A stretch of 64,000 nucleotides of DNA, from NCBI GenBank assembly GCA_963969595.1, contig OZ018413.1:16295711-16359710 (forward strand). The letters are read 5' to 3'. The translations under genes and the position numbers were made by a program. This document shows, piece after piece, positions 48,115-60,825 of the stretch (position 1 is the stretch's first letter; each line of letters begins with the position of its first letter). The DNA comes from Neckera pumila. Its lineage: Eukaryota; Streptophyta; Bryopsida; Hypnales; Neckeraceae. The notes beneath the pieces were generated by a model that saw only the letters and a list, made by a program, of their open reading frames with translations, did not search any database and was not told where the DNA came from.

Positions 48115-49048
48115 ACCAAGTGTAGCAAGCTGTTGTGCAGTCCTGTAAACGAAAAGTGACCAAAATAACAGAAAGTGACGGAAAAAGGCAGAGAGTGACA
48201 GAAAGTGAAAGAGTGAGAGAGAGACCAAAAGTGATTGTCCATGTAACCTGTCCATATGTAATGGCAACTGTTTAATGTCATCAATTTTCAAACATTTCGT
48301 TTTGGAGAAGTTGGATGTTGGGGAGCAGGGTTCTTTTGGGGGGCAATTTATCGCTCTGACGTGCAGATTTTGGCCTCTCCCTCCAAAATTTGTCCTCTGC
48401 AGTGAGGCCAGCGCGAGGTTCACTTCCAAATTGAAACCGCTGTTGAGGAGCAGGTTCTTTATGAATACATTGAGATTATGTGTGGATGACATAGTTAAGG
48501 TATTCTATTTTACCGTATAGAAATTTCATATTTATTCTATTCCTGTATATAATTTCACATTTATTCTATTTCATGTCCAAATTTCACATATATTTCTATT
48601 TCGTTCACTGTATGATGTATCGCTTTGTTGCTTTTGATACGTAGATAACATAATGGATGATCTTTTGAGGTGGAATATAAATGTGACGGCCTTGATGTAT
48701 TTCTAAGTGGTATGGGACACAGTTTAGTTTAGTTTAGCAGAGCAGAGCAGAGCAGAGATCTTGTATGTTTCATTACTAACCAATTGGGAATTAACGATAT
48801 CAGCTACAATGGACAAGCACAAATTCTTATGTCCTGCCATTCAACCTAAAACCGTCAGCCTCCCATTTACCTACATGTAAGAATCACTGATCGATCATGA
48901 ATCATGAGTTTGAATCTTGTCATTCATGTCAATGTATACATATCATGACTATTTGTGTTTCATTGAGTTTTTGATCACCGAAACATGGTAGTATGGTTCT
49001 GCCCTAGCTCGTGCATTATGGATAAAGGAATTGTCTGGAGCTTAATGG
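48115..49048. other. Spacer between the unknown frame and the WDR3 relic
   Basis: Purine-rich tract at 48150-48235 with recurring AAAGTGA and GAGAGTGA motifs, and a short (GCAGA)n run at about 48736-48757. No gene seen. Confidence 0.5.
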
Positions 49049-52000
49049 ACAGTTACGGTGACGGATCTGGTTTTTTTGGAGACGACCAAGAAGCTTGTGA
49101 GCAGTTGCCAGGACACGCACGTTCGTGTGTGGGAGTTGGACACTCAAAGCTGTGTTCAAAGGATTGTGAGTCATCGCAGTGCAGTCAGGGCTTTCAATTG
49201 GATGTCGACCCCTTGGAACGTCATCTTGTCACAGGATCGGCAGATGCTGAGCTTCGAGTTTTTATAATCACTAAGAATGAGGTAGCATTCTCAATAATCA
49301 AGAAGTATAGGTTGTATTGACACTTATGAATGCTCTGGTATTATACTCTTGAAAACAGCATAACGTTCTGCCTGAGCACCCTTAGAATCAAGGAAAGTGA
49401 ACCAAAAAAGAAATCCAGATTCTTGTTGTGCATACTCTTGAGCTCATGTTATGCTTGCAAGGAGCGGGTGTGGCCCACTTTAGAATTATTTCATGCCTCT
49501 TTTCTTTTTCTTGGCACATATGGCTTTCATCGACTGTAGTCTTTGGTTTGTATGTTTGCATGTGGGCATTTAATTTGTGTAATGAATGCCTGGCCGTGGA
49601 ACAAACTGCTTCACTAGCGGGTCAGCTCTTCAATAATTTAGTGTTCCTGGTTCTTTTCCTAAAGAGGGTGCAAGCCGTATACGACTCTAAAACATTATGG
49701 ATTTCTACAGTTAAGGATGATGTTTTGCGTTGAATAGAGCATGAATAGAGCGTTGAATAGAGCATGCGTAATATTCAGGATGCGCAAAAGGAGGTGCATA
49801 CGGTGTCTGAGGAAACCGAACTTCCAGAGCTAGATTCCCCAACGGTGAAACTAACGAGGCACCGAGAAGCAAGTGGGACATTTTGATTCCTCTAGGGAGC
49901 ATCAAGCGTCAGAGCACAGATCGGGTGTTCAGTTCTGAAGTTCAACCACAATGGTTTCCTATTAGGGTGCCAAGCTGCTGGCAAGACGATTGATTTATAT
50001 CGGATTCGTGATGAGGCTGAAGCTTTAAAGAAGGCCAAACGGCGAAAGAAACGTAGCCGTGAGAAAGCTGCTAAGAAAGGAGAGCCCGTGGAAAACGAAC
50101 CTGACGAAGATATGCCCGATGTTACTGAAAGCCTATCAGCCTCGGACGAGTTTCAGTTGCTACAAACAATTAGGTTAAAACAAAAGATTTCATCCTTTTC
50201 GTTTTCTCCTGCGGAGCCCAGGAAAGGCACTTTAGGATCTATTGGTTTAGCGCTCCACAACAACAGCTTAGAAGTTAATGAGGTCCAGGAGGAGTCCACT
50301 TCTCGAGTGCATTCGATCAATTGAGCTTTCCGATCATCGGTGGGATGTACGAGTGGCAGCCTTGAGCGCAGTTAGTACTGCGCTCTTAACTGCAAGTCAC
50401 AATGCAGTTAAAATCTGGAATCCTAGATCAGGTGTTTGTCTTCGATCTTTCTGGCACAATTGTTCCCGGAAATCGACAAGCAATCTTAGGTACCAAGGTT
50501 GGAGGCATAGAGATTTTCGATGTAGCAGGTGCTGAACGGACTCAAGTCTTGGAAGCCCATGGGGGTGCTGTATGCCAGATGGTTCAGGTTTCGTCAGTGG
50601 GAGTGCTGAAAAAATTCTTGGACTACGAGCTTGTGCAAGGGAGTGACAAGGTGAGTGCCATGTTTTTCTCGAATTTTCTGCTTTATGTTGATTCTGGGAT
50701 GAACATACAAAGATTCTCTATTTTAAGCTAGTGTTTTTAGCTGGTCTAATACGGTGTTATAAGCAGGTGGGACTTAAGCAGTTGAATATACGCAACACTC
50801 GGACATTGCAAATGGCAGATGACGTACTGTGTATGCGCATCAGTCCCGATGCTAAATACATTGCTGTTGCTCTTCTTGACTCTATAATTAAGGTACTAGA
50901 TTGGGTTGTATTGATATCACTTCTCCGTTTTTTATCTTGCTCAATGACTCCATAGAAACATGACCATGTTGGTAGCATAGGATTATGTATCTGCTCTGTT
51001 TCTTTGCTCCTTTATCACGTGGGGAATAATCGGTGTTAGTACTTCAAATATTTTATTATAGTTCTAAATTTTGTTTGACTTCGTGAACGTACTGCAGATA
51101 CTTTTTACAGACACTTTGAAGTTTTTGGTGTCACTCTACGGTCACAAGCTACCAGTTCTATCGATGGACATTTCTTCAGATGGGGCCTTACTTGCCAGTG
51201 GATCTGCTGATAAGAATGTCAAGATCTGGGGCATGGATTTTGGTGATTGTCGGAAATCTCTCTTTGCTCACGGTGACAGGTTTTGCGTTCTCAACCAACC
51301 ATTCTCCTAATTATATGAATTGTAAATGCGAGCAAAAGCTGCATTAGAATCACTCAAGGTATGACGGTAGGGGCGCTTGAGGACTGCATAGACTAAACTG
51401 TGGTTGCCAAGGTTAAGTTGATTGCTTTGCGTTTACCAAGAGACAGATGCTTGCAATGATCATTTTTATGTTATTTATGCTGGAGTACGCAGAATCCATT
51501 GAGCGAATTGCCTTATATTAGCCTTTTATACCGAATGCTATTGAGTTTTTATTCCCTTTCTTGGCAGTGTAATGGCAGTTCAATTTGTGCCAAAGACACA
51601 CGACATGTTCAGTGTTGGTAAGGATGGAGTGGTGAAGTGCTGGGACGCAGATAAATTTGAACTTCTGCTTACACTGGAAGGGCATCTTGCGGAAGTGTGG
51701 TGTCTCGCTGTCAGTCCTCATGGTGACTTCTTTAGTTACTGGTTCTCATGATCGTTCAATTAGGCGGTGGGACCGCACAGAGGAACCCATTTTTATTGAG
51801 GTTTGTTCTGCAATTTCTCGCTCTCTAGAACTACTGCCACAATTCAAGAATAATCAGACGCGATCAAAACCGAAACTCTTTCTTGAAGCTTATTGTCGTG
51901 CATAAAAAATTTAGGAGCAATGGATTATTGGAGCCCTTTTACTATTGTTTTTGGGGTTCCTTGAACAGTCTGTCATGATCGTTGCATTTGCTTATTCCGA

Positions 52001-54338
52001 AAACTGTGGAGCACTTTGCCTGATCATTGAGAAGCTGAATTTGGTGACTAAATTGTTTTGTGTAGGAGGAAAGAGAAAAGAGGCTGGAAACCATGTTTGA
52101 GGCAAGTGAACAGATAATAATAGAGATGAAAGACATGAGCTTGGTGTCAAGCGTACTCAGGAAACTCTGTCTGCCGCTGATTCTGTTATCGAAGCCGTGG
52201 ACATGGCCGAATTGTTCTGTGCCTTAACTCTGCCAAATTTTTGTTGCCTTGAAGAATTTGAGAGTTCGCTTTAGACACCGTGTTAGCACCGAAAGTGCCC
52301 AAGCCAAAAAATGAAACTCCCCTTTGGAAGCTAATAGTCGATTATCGTAACTTTCAAAACAGACTTTTTCGTTCAAAAATAGAGGCTGTGATTGTTATTT
52401 CTATTGCTACATCCGTAAAGCTTTCTAAGTGATTTATCTCAACGCCTTTCGATATGGAAGCGGCCACTTTTAACCACTTAGACACGAAGGATTTAAAGCT
52501 TTGAACATGACAAGGACTGCTTGTACTATGAATGAAGCCGCTGATGTAGGCTAATCTAGGTGAACTAACACTGTCGGGTTTTTTGAAGTGATACTCTTTG
52601 TGAAATCTCGGGATATATTGTTGATGTTTGCTGTAGCTATAATTGCATCGTGCGGGAGCTGATAATGTATTATGGTATGTGTCCAATAATGGTAAAGAAG
52701 ATCTATACATTTCAACCCAATGTGTTCATGCTAGGACTATCTCCTGAAGCCTGCGTACTGCGAGCCATTTCAAGCGTTCGACCGAGTGGCCTTGAACAAG
52801 CACTTCTGGTAGGATGTGGTTTATGCTTAGTTTGAAATTAAACTTTTGAAGTTGATGTCCTATACGGAACAGCCTGATTGTTTGAAATTGTTTTGAGATT
52901 GCAAGTAATGCAGTTCCTTCATTGCACTACGTCTCCAACATACTCCACTGAAGTTGACTTGATTTGATGGACAGTCGTTCCCGTTCAGCGATGCTCTGAA
53001 GTTGCTGACCTACACGCAAGGATGGATTGGTTCAGGCTCTCAGGTACGAGAGTGTGCAGCTTATAATAAGCTCTACATAACGATTCGTGGTTGTAGAATG
53101 ACCGATCTTTAATGCTTAGACTGAGAAATATAATTCAGATTTGATGGATCTCTAGATTTATTGAAGCTCTGGCAAATGGTTTTGGCAGGTCGAGCTTGTA
53201 TGTCGAGTTGCTATGCTTGTTAGAATCCACCATTCGCAGCTCACTACCACTTCATCAGCCCGCGCCACCTTAACCTCTCTTCATCCTGTAATTCAATCAT
53301 GCTGGTGTACAGGTCTGTCCTCATTTTTCCTCTACAAAAAAAATTTAATCCAGAATTTTTTTGTTTATGTGAGACTGAATTGAATGAGATTCCTATGCAG
53401 AAATTAAAGGATGTCCTTGTATACAATTCAGCTAGCGCGGGGCTTGTACGTACAGGTGCATTTCTTACTCTGGGATCAACGTACTTATGGCATGTCTGAA
53501 GTCACGCCTAGTTTTTTGTTAAATATGCAAGATACTAGAAAAAGTGGTTGGTGTTTTCACCCCATTGATTTGTAATGCTGGAATAGTACACCCTGACCTC
53601 TTTAATCTGACTATCTAGGTCTCAAATAATGACTGAGAAGTAGTTTAAATATGTGACAAGTGGGCTACAGCCAATGATAGTTTGACAAGTGTGCGAGGTA
53701 TTCTTGAATGCCATTTTAAAGGTCATACTAAAGGGGTCTGCGGGTCTGCGTTGCTGAGTAAATAGGGGTAGTCACAGTGTCTTCACTCTCCGCCCATTCT
53801 CTGGAGAATGGGCACGTGGCGGTTTTAGGTTGGTGGGTTGGAAGTTCCGCGCGGTGGTTTTGCGAAGCCCTCGCGTGCTAATTTTTTGACCTTGTGCTTT
53901 GAGCTTTCACCATGATTCACCGTACTTGTTGTTACGATTGGATCAACAATCATGGACATTTACTATCAGGTAAAGTGGTTCTCTGTTTTCCGATTCTTCA
54001 TGTTGGAGCTTCAAAAAGGGGGCTTCACAGTATCTTCACCCACCTTCATTCCCCATTGGCTCCGGCAGACAAGGGAACCCTTTCCAATCTTCTGCTAAAC
54101 CTCAAAGCTGAAGACACTGTGACTACCCCTAATGTGTCATTCTGAAACATTTTATGATCTGATGGAATTCTTTTCTCTTTACTGTTGTATGGAATGACTT
54201 ATGCTTGCAATGCGGTCAGATGCAATGTTCTAAGATGCGAGCAAGAAGGTATTGGATATTAGAATGAAATTGGCAGAGAGAAGGAAGAAAGTGGACCGAA
54301 GCAACGACAAAAGAAATCCAATCAAGCTGCACAGAAGT
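49049..54338 (+). pseudogene. WDR3: WDR3/UTP12-like WD40 protein gene relic
   Basis: WDR3 (yeast Utp12/Dip2) is a double-propeller WD40 protein of the U3 small-subunit processome in the nucleolus. Pieces appear in the family's order: [162 protein letters not shown], and the C-terminal DIRMKLAERRKKVD. Introns remain, with usable sites at exons 50767-50892, 51098-51279 and 52975-53043. Frame breaks occur near 49190, 49870, 49933, 50318, 50445, 50570, 51731 and 52125, and an in-frame TAA at 54231. The first half of propeller 1 is absent. It is an unprocessed, 5'-truncated pseudogene. Confidence 0.85.
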
Positions 54339-55554
54339 GAAGTGACGGACGTGCCCGTCTCCATGCCCGTCTCGTCGTCTGCCTTATTGGGGTTGCCAAA
54401 GTCTGAAGTGTCGATTTCGCCCTGTTGCCGAGCTTGCAAAACACGGAGCATTGCTTGATCTCTTCTTCGGGGAAAACTGCTTACGCGGAGGAGCAGGTCG
54501 AGTGGAGAGAACACTGCGAGGAAAAAAAATTTGGAGCGATGTTTGATATGTAGGTTTCGGGTGGAGTGGACAATGGGGAGCAGGCTCGGGGCTATTGGTT
54601 TCCTTGTTGGCGTACTTTGCATTACGGGCATTACTTTCACACTTTTCGCAAATCTCTTTCGTGCCGTTCGTATTTTTTTTATGATAGAGAAAGGAATGTG
54701 GAAATGAAAGAGCGCCTGCTAGGTTGACATAGAGCACCTATTCGTCTTTTCTTGTTGCTACCGTATCGCGTTCAAGCAGGTTTCAAATGCACTCATTGTA
54801 GGTTGTCTTTTACATCCGATTAGGTATTACTCTTTCGCTTTCTTCTTTTAAAATTCAATGTTTCTCAAGGAAATTGGAGGTCTCTCAGGCGTCTGGTTTT
54901 GAAACATATTGGTAGTAAGCATATGAAGATTTCGCTATTTGCAAGCATGATTTTCCAGTAGTATTCCTGGGATATTCTATTTAGCGTGCTGAGGTCGCAT
55001 TTGAGAGAATGCTAGAAGTGCCGAATTCCAGTTGAAATGCTGGAAATGCGACGCGTTTGCTTTGTTGAGGTGAATTTTACCGAAAACGGATCATTGTAGT
55101 ATTATCCAGTGCTTGGTGTTTTGAGAATCCTTAAAAAAGAGCAAACTTAATCATTTTTGGTTTCAAATTTAGCCAACATCTGCTCTTCGAATGGTTTACC
55201 GTTCCAGCATTTCTTGTGCACAAGAATCCCGTGTGTCGTCCATAATTTTAATTTGGCCATGAAAGTGTATTTGACGAAGTGATTCAAGTGATCAATTTGA
55301 AGGCCTATAGGCATGGTTTCTTCTCTTCTGTACACTAGTTAATTCTTTTAAATGTAGTTTTTTTCCCGTTTTGTCTGAACGTGTCCTTGCGATTCTGCGA
55401 TCACATTCTACTGCTCAAGATTTATTCTGCACCTATTTTCAGTCTAGTTTGTGTTAGTCATGTTGAACATGCAGGCCTATCTTTTTTTCAAAATGTAGAA
55501 ATTTCAGGAGGTTGATGCTGTTAGAGCCCAAACTTGTTAGAGCCCAAACTTTAT
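54339..55554. other. Intergenic DNA, no feature seen
   Basis: No supported gene. Open frames on the - strand at 54230-54737 overlap the 3' end of the WDR3 relic and look like chance. Confidence 0.45.
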
Positions 55555-57970
55555 GGACCTTGTACATAAGGTAGAACTACCCTTTAAAATCAAAAGACCC
55601 ATCGCGGACACCTAGAGAATGACCCTGTTAAATGGATGCTTTATGGACCTCCTACCTCATATTTCTTCCCATGGATGTAGGGAAAATAAAGAGGGAATTT
55701 CAATTATCTTTTCTAGCAAGATTTGAATGACAACCCCAACTCCATTGTCAAATAATATCAAGTTACTCCATGTAGTTCCACGGGCAAGTTATCAATTATA
55801 AAAGGGCTAAAGGGCTATTCTTCCTACAAGTATCGACCTTGCCTGCCCCAGAAAGATCCACCATACAGTTAAAAGGCAATCTTCATCAAGAAGGCCTACA
55901 ATGCCTACATTGGGCTTCACATTGTCACCTTGCATCCATGTGAGTAATTTTTGTTTCTCCACCAAATCAAAAACTATCTAACTTCAATGTGGAGATGGAA
56001 TTATTGTTGGGGAAGTTTTCGAAGCTGCCCCAGTAATGTTGCTTGCTTTTTTTTCCCAACGGGGTACTAGAAATTCCAGTATCAAATTCTCATTGTCCCT
56101 TTTTTTTATAACTTCAAATTTGCAAAGGCTACAATCTTCTTCTTTCAAAGACATGCCTAGTTTTGAAACTAAACTCCAAAGTTTATTACAATTGGGCAGA
56201 CACAAATGATGGAGCTTTGATTGCCACCATGAGCAACTCTATCCAAGAACATTCCTGCCTCCAACAACCCAAGAAATTAGCCATAGATTCAAAATGCCAA
56301 GCTGCTAAAATTTGACAATTTTATGAAAGCAACAGCTATATATCCACCCTTTTTACCTTGACATACCAGCTGATTCTTGGTCCTACCAAGTTTTTGTCCA
56401 GTTTTGGATCCTCCATTTTCAAACTCCAACCGGTTATTTTCCCAAAGGGAACGCTTGACAATGAACTAAGCTTAACCAGCGAACATATGCTATCTTCATG
56501 CCCACAGCTGACAGTCCTCCTGGGTGAGATCCTGCACAAACCCATCTACTCAAAAAGGAGTCCGGCATCATCTGTGCAAAATGCCACTCTTTGCATTCAT
56601 AACATATTTGAAGTAATGTCACGAGGTTCATGGGAGGAATTTCAATCCAATTGAAGTTGAACTAAGTTAAGTTGAAAGAAGGTGAGCTGGTCCTAGATTT
56701 TGAGGGAGGACTTCTGTAACAAAGAAACTTGCAAGTACAACGCAGAGAATGATGTGTGCATTGCCACTTGCGCATCTGATTCAAGGCCAGCATGCCCTAC
56801 GTACACGTGACTTCTTTGCCCTAGTTCCAGGCCTGAACATTTTAGCCTTCCATCCACTCCAGAACAAATTTTAGGTTTGTAAAATCAACAAACGCCCAGA
56901 ACTTACACTAAAAATTTAAGAAATATCTTCAGTTGGATCCAAGTCTTACATCAACGTTCTCTCTTCAGCGAACTTAACCCTGGAAGGATGCTGCGGACCT
57001 TCTCCAAGCTCAAGAAGGTTTCCACTGCTTCGTCTCTTGTAGAATCACAAGAGCACAGATTTTTTGCAATGGAGATTTGTAAAGAGCAATCACACAGACA
57101 TCCTGGTCATACAAGAACGCATCAGTGTGTCAAAAATAATGTTCGCAACAGAGGTAGTATACACAATCTTCCCATCAATACAGAGATTCAGTTAACGATG
57201 TTCATTGTTTTCTTTCAAATTGATTTCGGGGAAATGGGAAACCCTAATTATCAAAATACACAGAGACCTCCACGCATCACGACCATTGGAGTCACCAATG
57301 CCTGGAAACAAAGATGGTCACCTGTTTCGGAGGTGCAGGAGCTGATCAGGTGCCGTTGCAGTGGAGGTGGCCTTCGCAATGCAACTCAGTTAATTGGCCA
57401 CTTACAGCTTCTTCTTGCATACGGAACCTGGTTTTCCTCCAGCCAAATTTATTGCATCCCATACACCCTGCAGCAATCCATACAATGGCGCAGGCAAATG
57501 GACTTACGAGACAAACATTGTCTGGGCAAACGGCACCGGAAAGATGTACTTTGTGATGTAGCACTTGCAACTGGAACTAGTTAGTTTCTTTTCTTTTCGC
57601 AATACTGATCCCACGGGGAAACAAAGACGCCCTTCCCATCGTGTTTCCAAATTATAGAGGACGTCGTTCTCGAGGGTTCGCTACCGCTCCTACCGCAATA
57701 CATGGATAGCCCCAACACATGGGTAGCCGAGATGAAGCCATAAATATAAGACTTGGACCATTTTCTGGAGTTGAAGGTTTAGACTCAACCATCAAATGGT
57801 TGTACTGGCTAAGTGGTTTCAAATCAGTTACCGTTAACAGAATTTTGAATTCTGTAATTCAGTCATTCAGAACTTTACTGTACTCACAGTCTAAACTCAT
57901 AATCTCAGTTTGAATTCTCAATACACAATACAGAAAGGACCAAGAGATCAATGGAGTCAATTAATACCAT

Positions 57971-57976
57971 TTTATT
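57971..57976 (-). terminator. Putative poly(A) signal of F-box gene 3
   Basis: AATAAA on the - strand about 245 bp past the stop, in the conserved ACAATAAAATGGTA context of the paralogues. Confidence 0.4.
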
Positions 57977-58218
57977 GTACTCGCAGTTTGAACTCACATC
58001 TGAGGTCTAATTTATAAAAAGACACATGGACAAAAACATGTGACATCACTTCGCGCTTAATCCATGTTAGTCAATGTTCCGCATTTCAACTCATTCAAAA
58101 TTTTACAAGATGTAAATGGCAACATCACCTCTATTTGCAACACCAATCATTTCTTTCTGAAAACTAAAAGTTTCGACAAATTCCAGAGACCCTATCCACA
58201 AGGTGAAATTAAAACGTA

Positions 58219-59941
58219 TTACGGTTGAATATTCCAGTGGAGCTCACACATCGCATTTCTCAAAAAAGACTGCGACTCAATAGTGGACCTCCAAGGAACC
58301 GGAGGAAGTGCACGCCACTCATGGGTAGCCAAGTCGAAAACCCATCCATTCTCAAGCTTCTTGTGGGGGTCGAAAATCCATCCACGCTCTTGCCTTAGAA
58401 CAAACATGAACAGGAAGCCATTGCAAGCATGAATCCTGCTTACTGGCTCAGGCATCCAAGAAATCTCTGGGCAATAGTGTGTTTCCTCCTTCACCCATGA
58501 TGTCGCATTCTCTGAAACACAGTACTCCACGATAAAAGCGTCGTCGTCGCTATACTCCCAATACTGTACATAGTACAGCACAAAGAGACGGTCCTTCAGG
58601 AGGGTATACGAGATCACCTCCTCCCCCAACCACTTCTCTTCATCCTGTCCAAAGTCATGGTACTTTCCGTCACGGCAGTCATATGCACAGGGACCTAATT
58701 TATTTACTCTCCAGACTGCGTGTTCACCCTGACTCCAATCGTGTGCAATGCCAAAAATGCGACCCAGTGATGGCTTCGGCTTGGTCCACTGTTGGACCTC
58801 AGAATTATATACTTCGGCTTCCACCGGCGGAGCATGCTTCACTACAATGACCTTGTAGTGAAATGTGTTGCGGTCCACGATGATCCGCATCATGGTAAGC
58901 TCCGAATTTGTCAACAAGCTCAAATTTGGGAGTTGATTAACGACTCCAGTCATTGGATTGATCACATATATACGATTCAAACCTGTATGGAAGTCCTTGT
59001 GGACGTAGCACACCAGCCCTGCATCCGCCGCGCCATTCATGTGCTCCCATCTGTATACGGAGGAAAGTTCATTCAGTCTGCACAAAATTTTATTTGACTG
59101 GGACAATCAGCCAAAAGTGATGGATTTATCACAAAAAAAACCAAAATGAGCCGAAAATGTTTTATTAAAAATGCCAATCAAAAGTACAAGACTGAAGTAA
59201 TTTGAAAAAAATGAGACCAGCACTGCACCTGCGGTTTGCAATAGAGACGCCACGGGCAATAGAGACATGCAATTCGTGCCATCGATTCTTTCTCTCATCC
59301 AAAACATGCAGCCCAAAATTGAGATCTCCCCCCCAAGTGACTCGTGCCAATATCCTGGGAGAGAACTCTTTCAATGCTAGGGTGAACCCCGAAATGGAGG
59401 ATTGCAAGCTCAACTTCCATTCCTTGGAAAGGACGGGGAGGCGGCAGATGTTGGAAAAAGGCAGCTTCGCAAACACCTGCTGCAGAAGCTCCAGTGGCAG
59501 CGCGCTCCAGAGGGCAGGGTTCAAGACCTGTTCATGTTCGCAGCACGAATGTGTGCAAATGGAAATCCCAGCATATTGATGGGTGGCTTTGTGAGCCAGA
59601 ACAAGGTCCAATTCTTGTGATACGTCGAACAAAATTTTCCTCTGAGTCCAGAGATTCGTGGCTCTTGATGTGATCAGCCCAGCCAGCTTGTCTCGCAATG
59701 TGCGTGCTACTCGAAGATAGTCACGCTTTCCATCGAGGGTTTTGATCCCAACATATCGATGGGTGGCTTTGTTAGCCAGAACAAGGTCCAATTCTTGTGA
59801 TACATCGAACAAAATTTTCCTCTGAGTCCCGAGATTCGTGTCTCTTGATGTGATCAGCCCAGCCAACTTGTCTCGCAATGTGCGTGCTACTGGAAGATAG
59901 TCACGCTTTCCGTCTAGGGTTTTCTTGGCGGCGATTTCCAT
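58219..59941 (-). CDS. F-box/kelch-like protein copy 3 with duplicated N-terminal block
   Basis: Exons 59229-59941 and 58219-59077, the same intron position and phase as copy 1, give 523 residues. Presumed role: SCF ubiquitin-ligase substrate receptor. The F-box reads LPLELLQQVFAKLPFSNICR then LSKEWKL. It differs from copy 1 by an exact 180-bp (60-codon) tandem duplication ahead of the F-box: KTLDGKRDYLPVARTLRDKL and KTLDGKRDYLRVARTLRDKL start the two blocks. It also has a few extra residues (YVQY) in one C-terminal blade. The leader splice acceptor used by copies 1 and 2 (TTTTGCAG) reads TTTTGCTGG here, so 5' splicing must differ or the leader is retained. The reading frame itself is intact. 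Confidence 0.8.
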
Positions 59942-60825
59942 GCTACAAGCTCCTCTTTCTCGTGCCCAGCAAAACAAAATTCCAAATTTTCAGCAAACCT
60001 GATAAGCTACGAGGTAATTATGAAAGACTATATCCAAAGTAAGGAGGACTCTCTTGTTCTTATGAAAGTTGTAGGTGAATGATATCAATCTGTAAGGAAC
60101 CCTGTTTGCAAAACCATTACTAAACCCTATGCAGGAAAGTCTGCATTGCATAGCAACCATTCTAGCCTTCTCACATACCCTACTTGCTCTGCTCCAAAGT
60201 TATGGAGGACCCTGAGCCAGGGTTTGGGATCTTTGTCTGTGGGGATCTCGAAAGTTTCAAAAGAAATTCCAATAACTTGACAAGCTTCAATTAACATGGC
60301 ATATTGTAAATCTATATTGGTCACAGATATGAAACGAGACCGCTTGTGAGTCTCATTTTCGGCAGTAGGAGATTGCCAATTTCGTTGAAACTGGTTGGAG
60401 AAATCAGATAGCATATTGGGATACCTCCACTATTGTGCAAATTAGTCAAAACTTTCCAACCATCGTGCCTCAGTGCTAGTGCTCTACGGAGACTTCGAAA
60501 AAAAGTGCATGCGACAGAGAGCATCTATTCAATCCGAGCACAAAAGTGACGAACTGCGTGCATTTGGTATAATTCACATTGCATTCATACCACGTGGGTC
60601 GGTTTCCGAAATCAGCAGCTTCGAAGACGCGACAGGAGACGGAGATCACACTTTAGGAAGCGTGAAAAAATTTAAGGCGAAGATTACTTGTTGCAATTCT
60701 CAGACTCTGAAGACTTGCACTCAATGTGCTGATTGAAGCACATGTTAACTCACAGGAGTGATAGATCTACTCTTTTCATGGGAGACGGACTACAACTGAG
60801 TTCTGGAGTAAGGTACAGCGACCAT

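Noticed and set aside
47419..48492. 357-codon open frame on the - strand
   Set aside because: It is antisense to the 47224-48114 frame, rich in Leu, His, Gln and Pro as mirror frames are, and starts in unrelated spacer DNA. Kept only as a note in a finding.
49049..54338. Sequencing or assembly indels as the cause of the WDR3 frame breaks
   Set aside because: FLVA, cyclophilin and two F-box genes in the same window are free of such errors over about 5 kb of coding sequence, and the relic also lacks its 5' half and has an in-frame stop. The idea remains open for the single deletion in F-box copy 2.
54230..54737. 136- and 117-codon - strand frames
   Set aside because: They lie antisense to the C-terminal exon of the WDR3 relic and show no domain.
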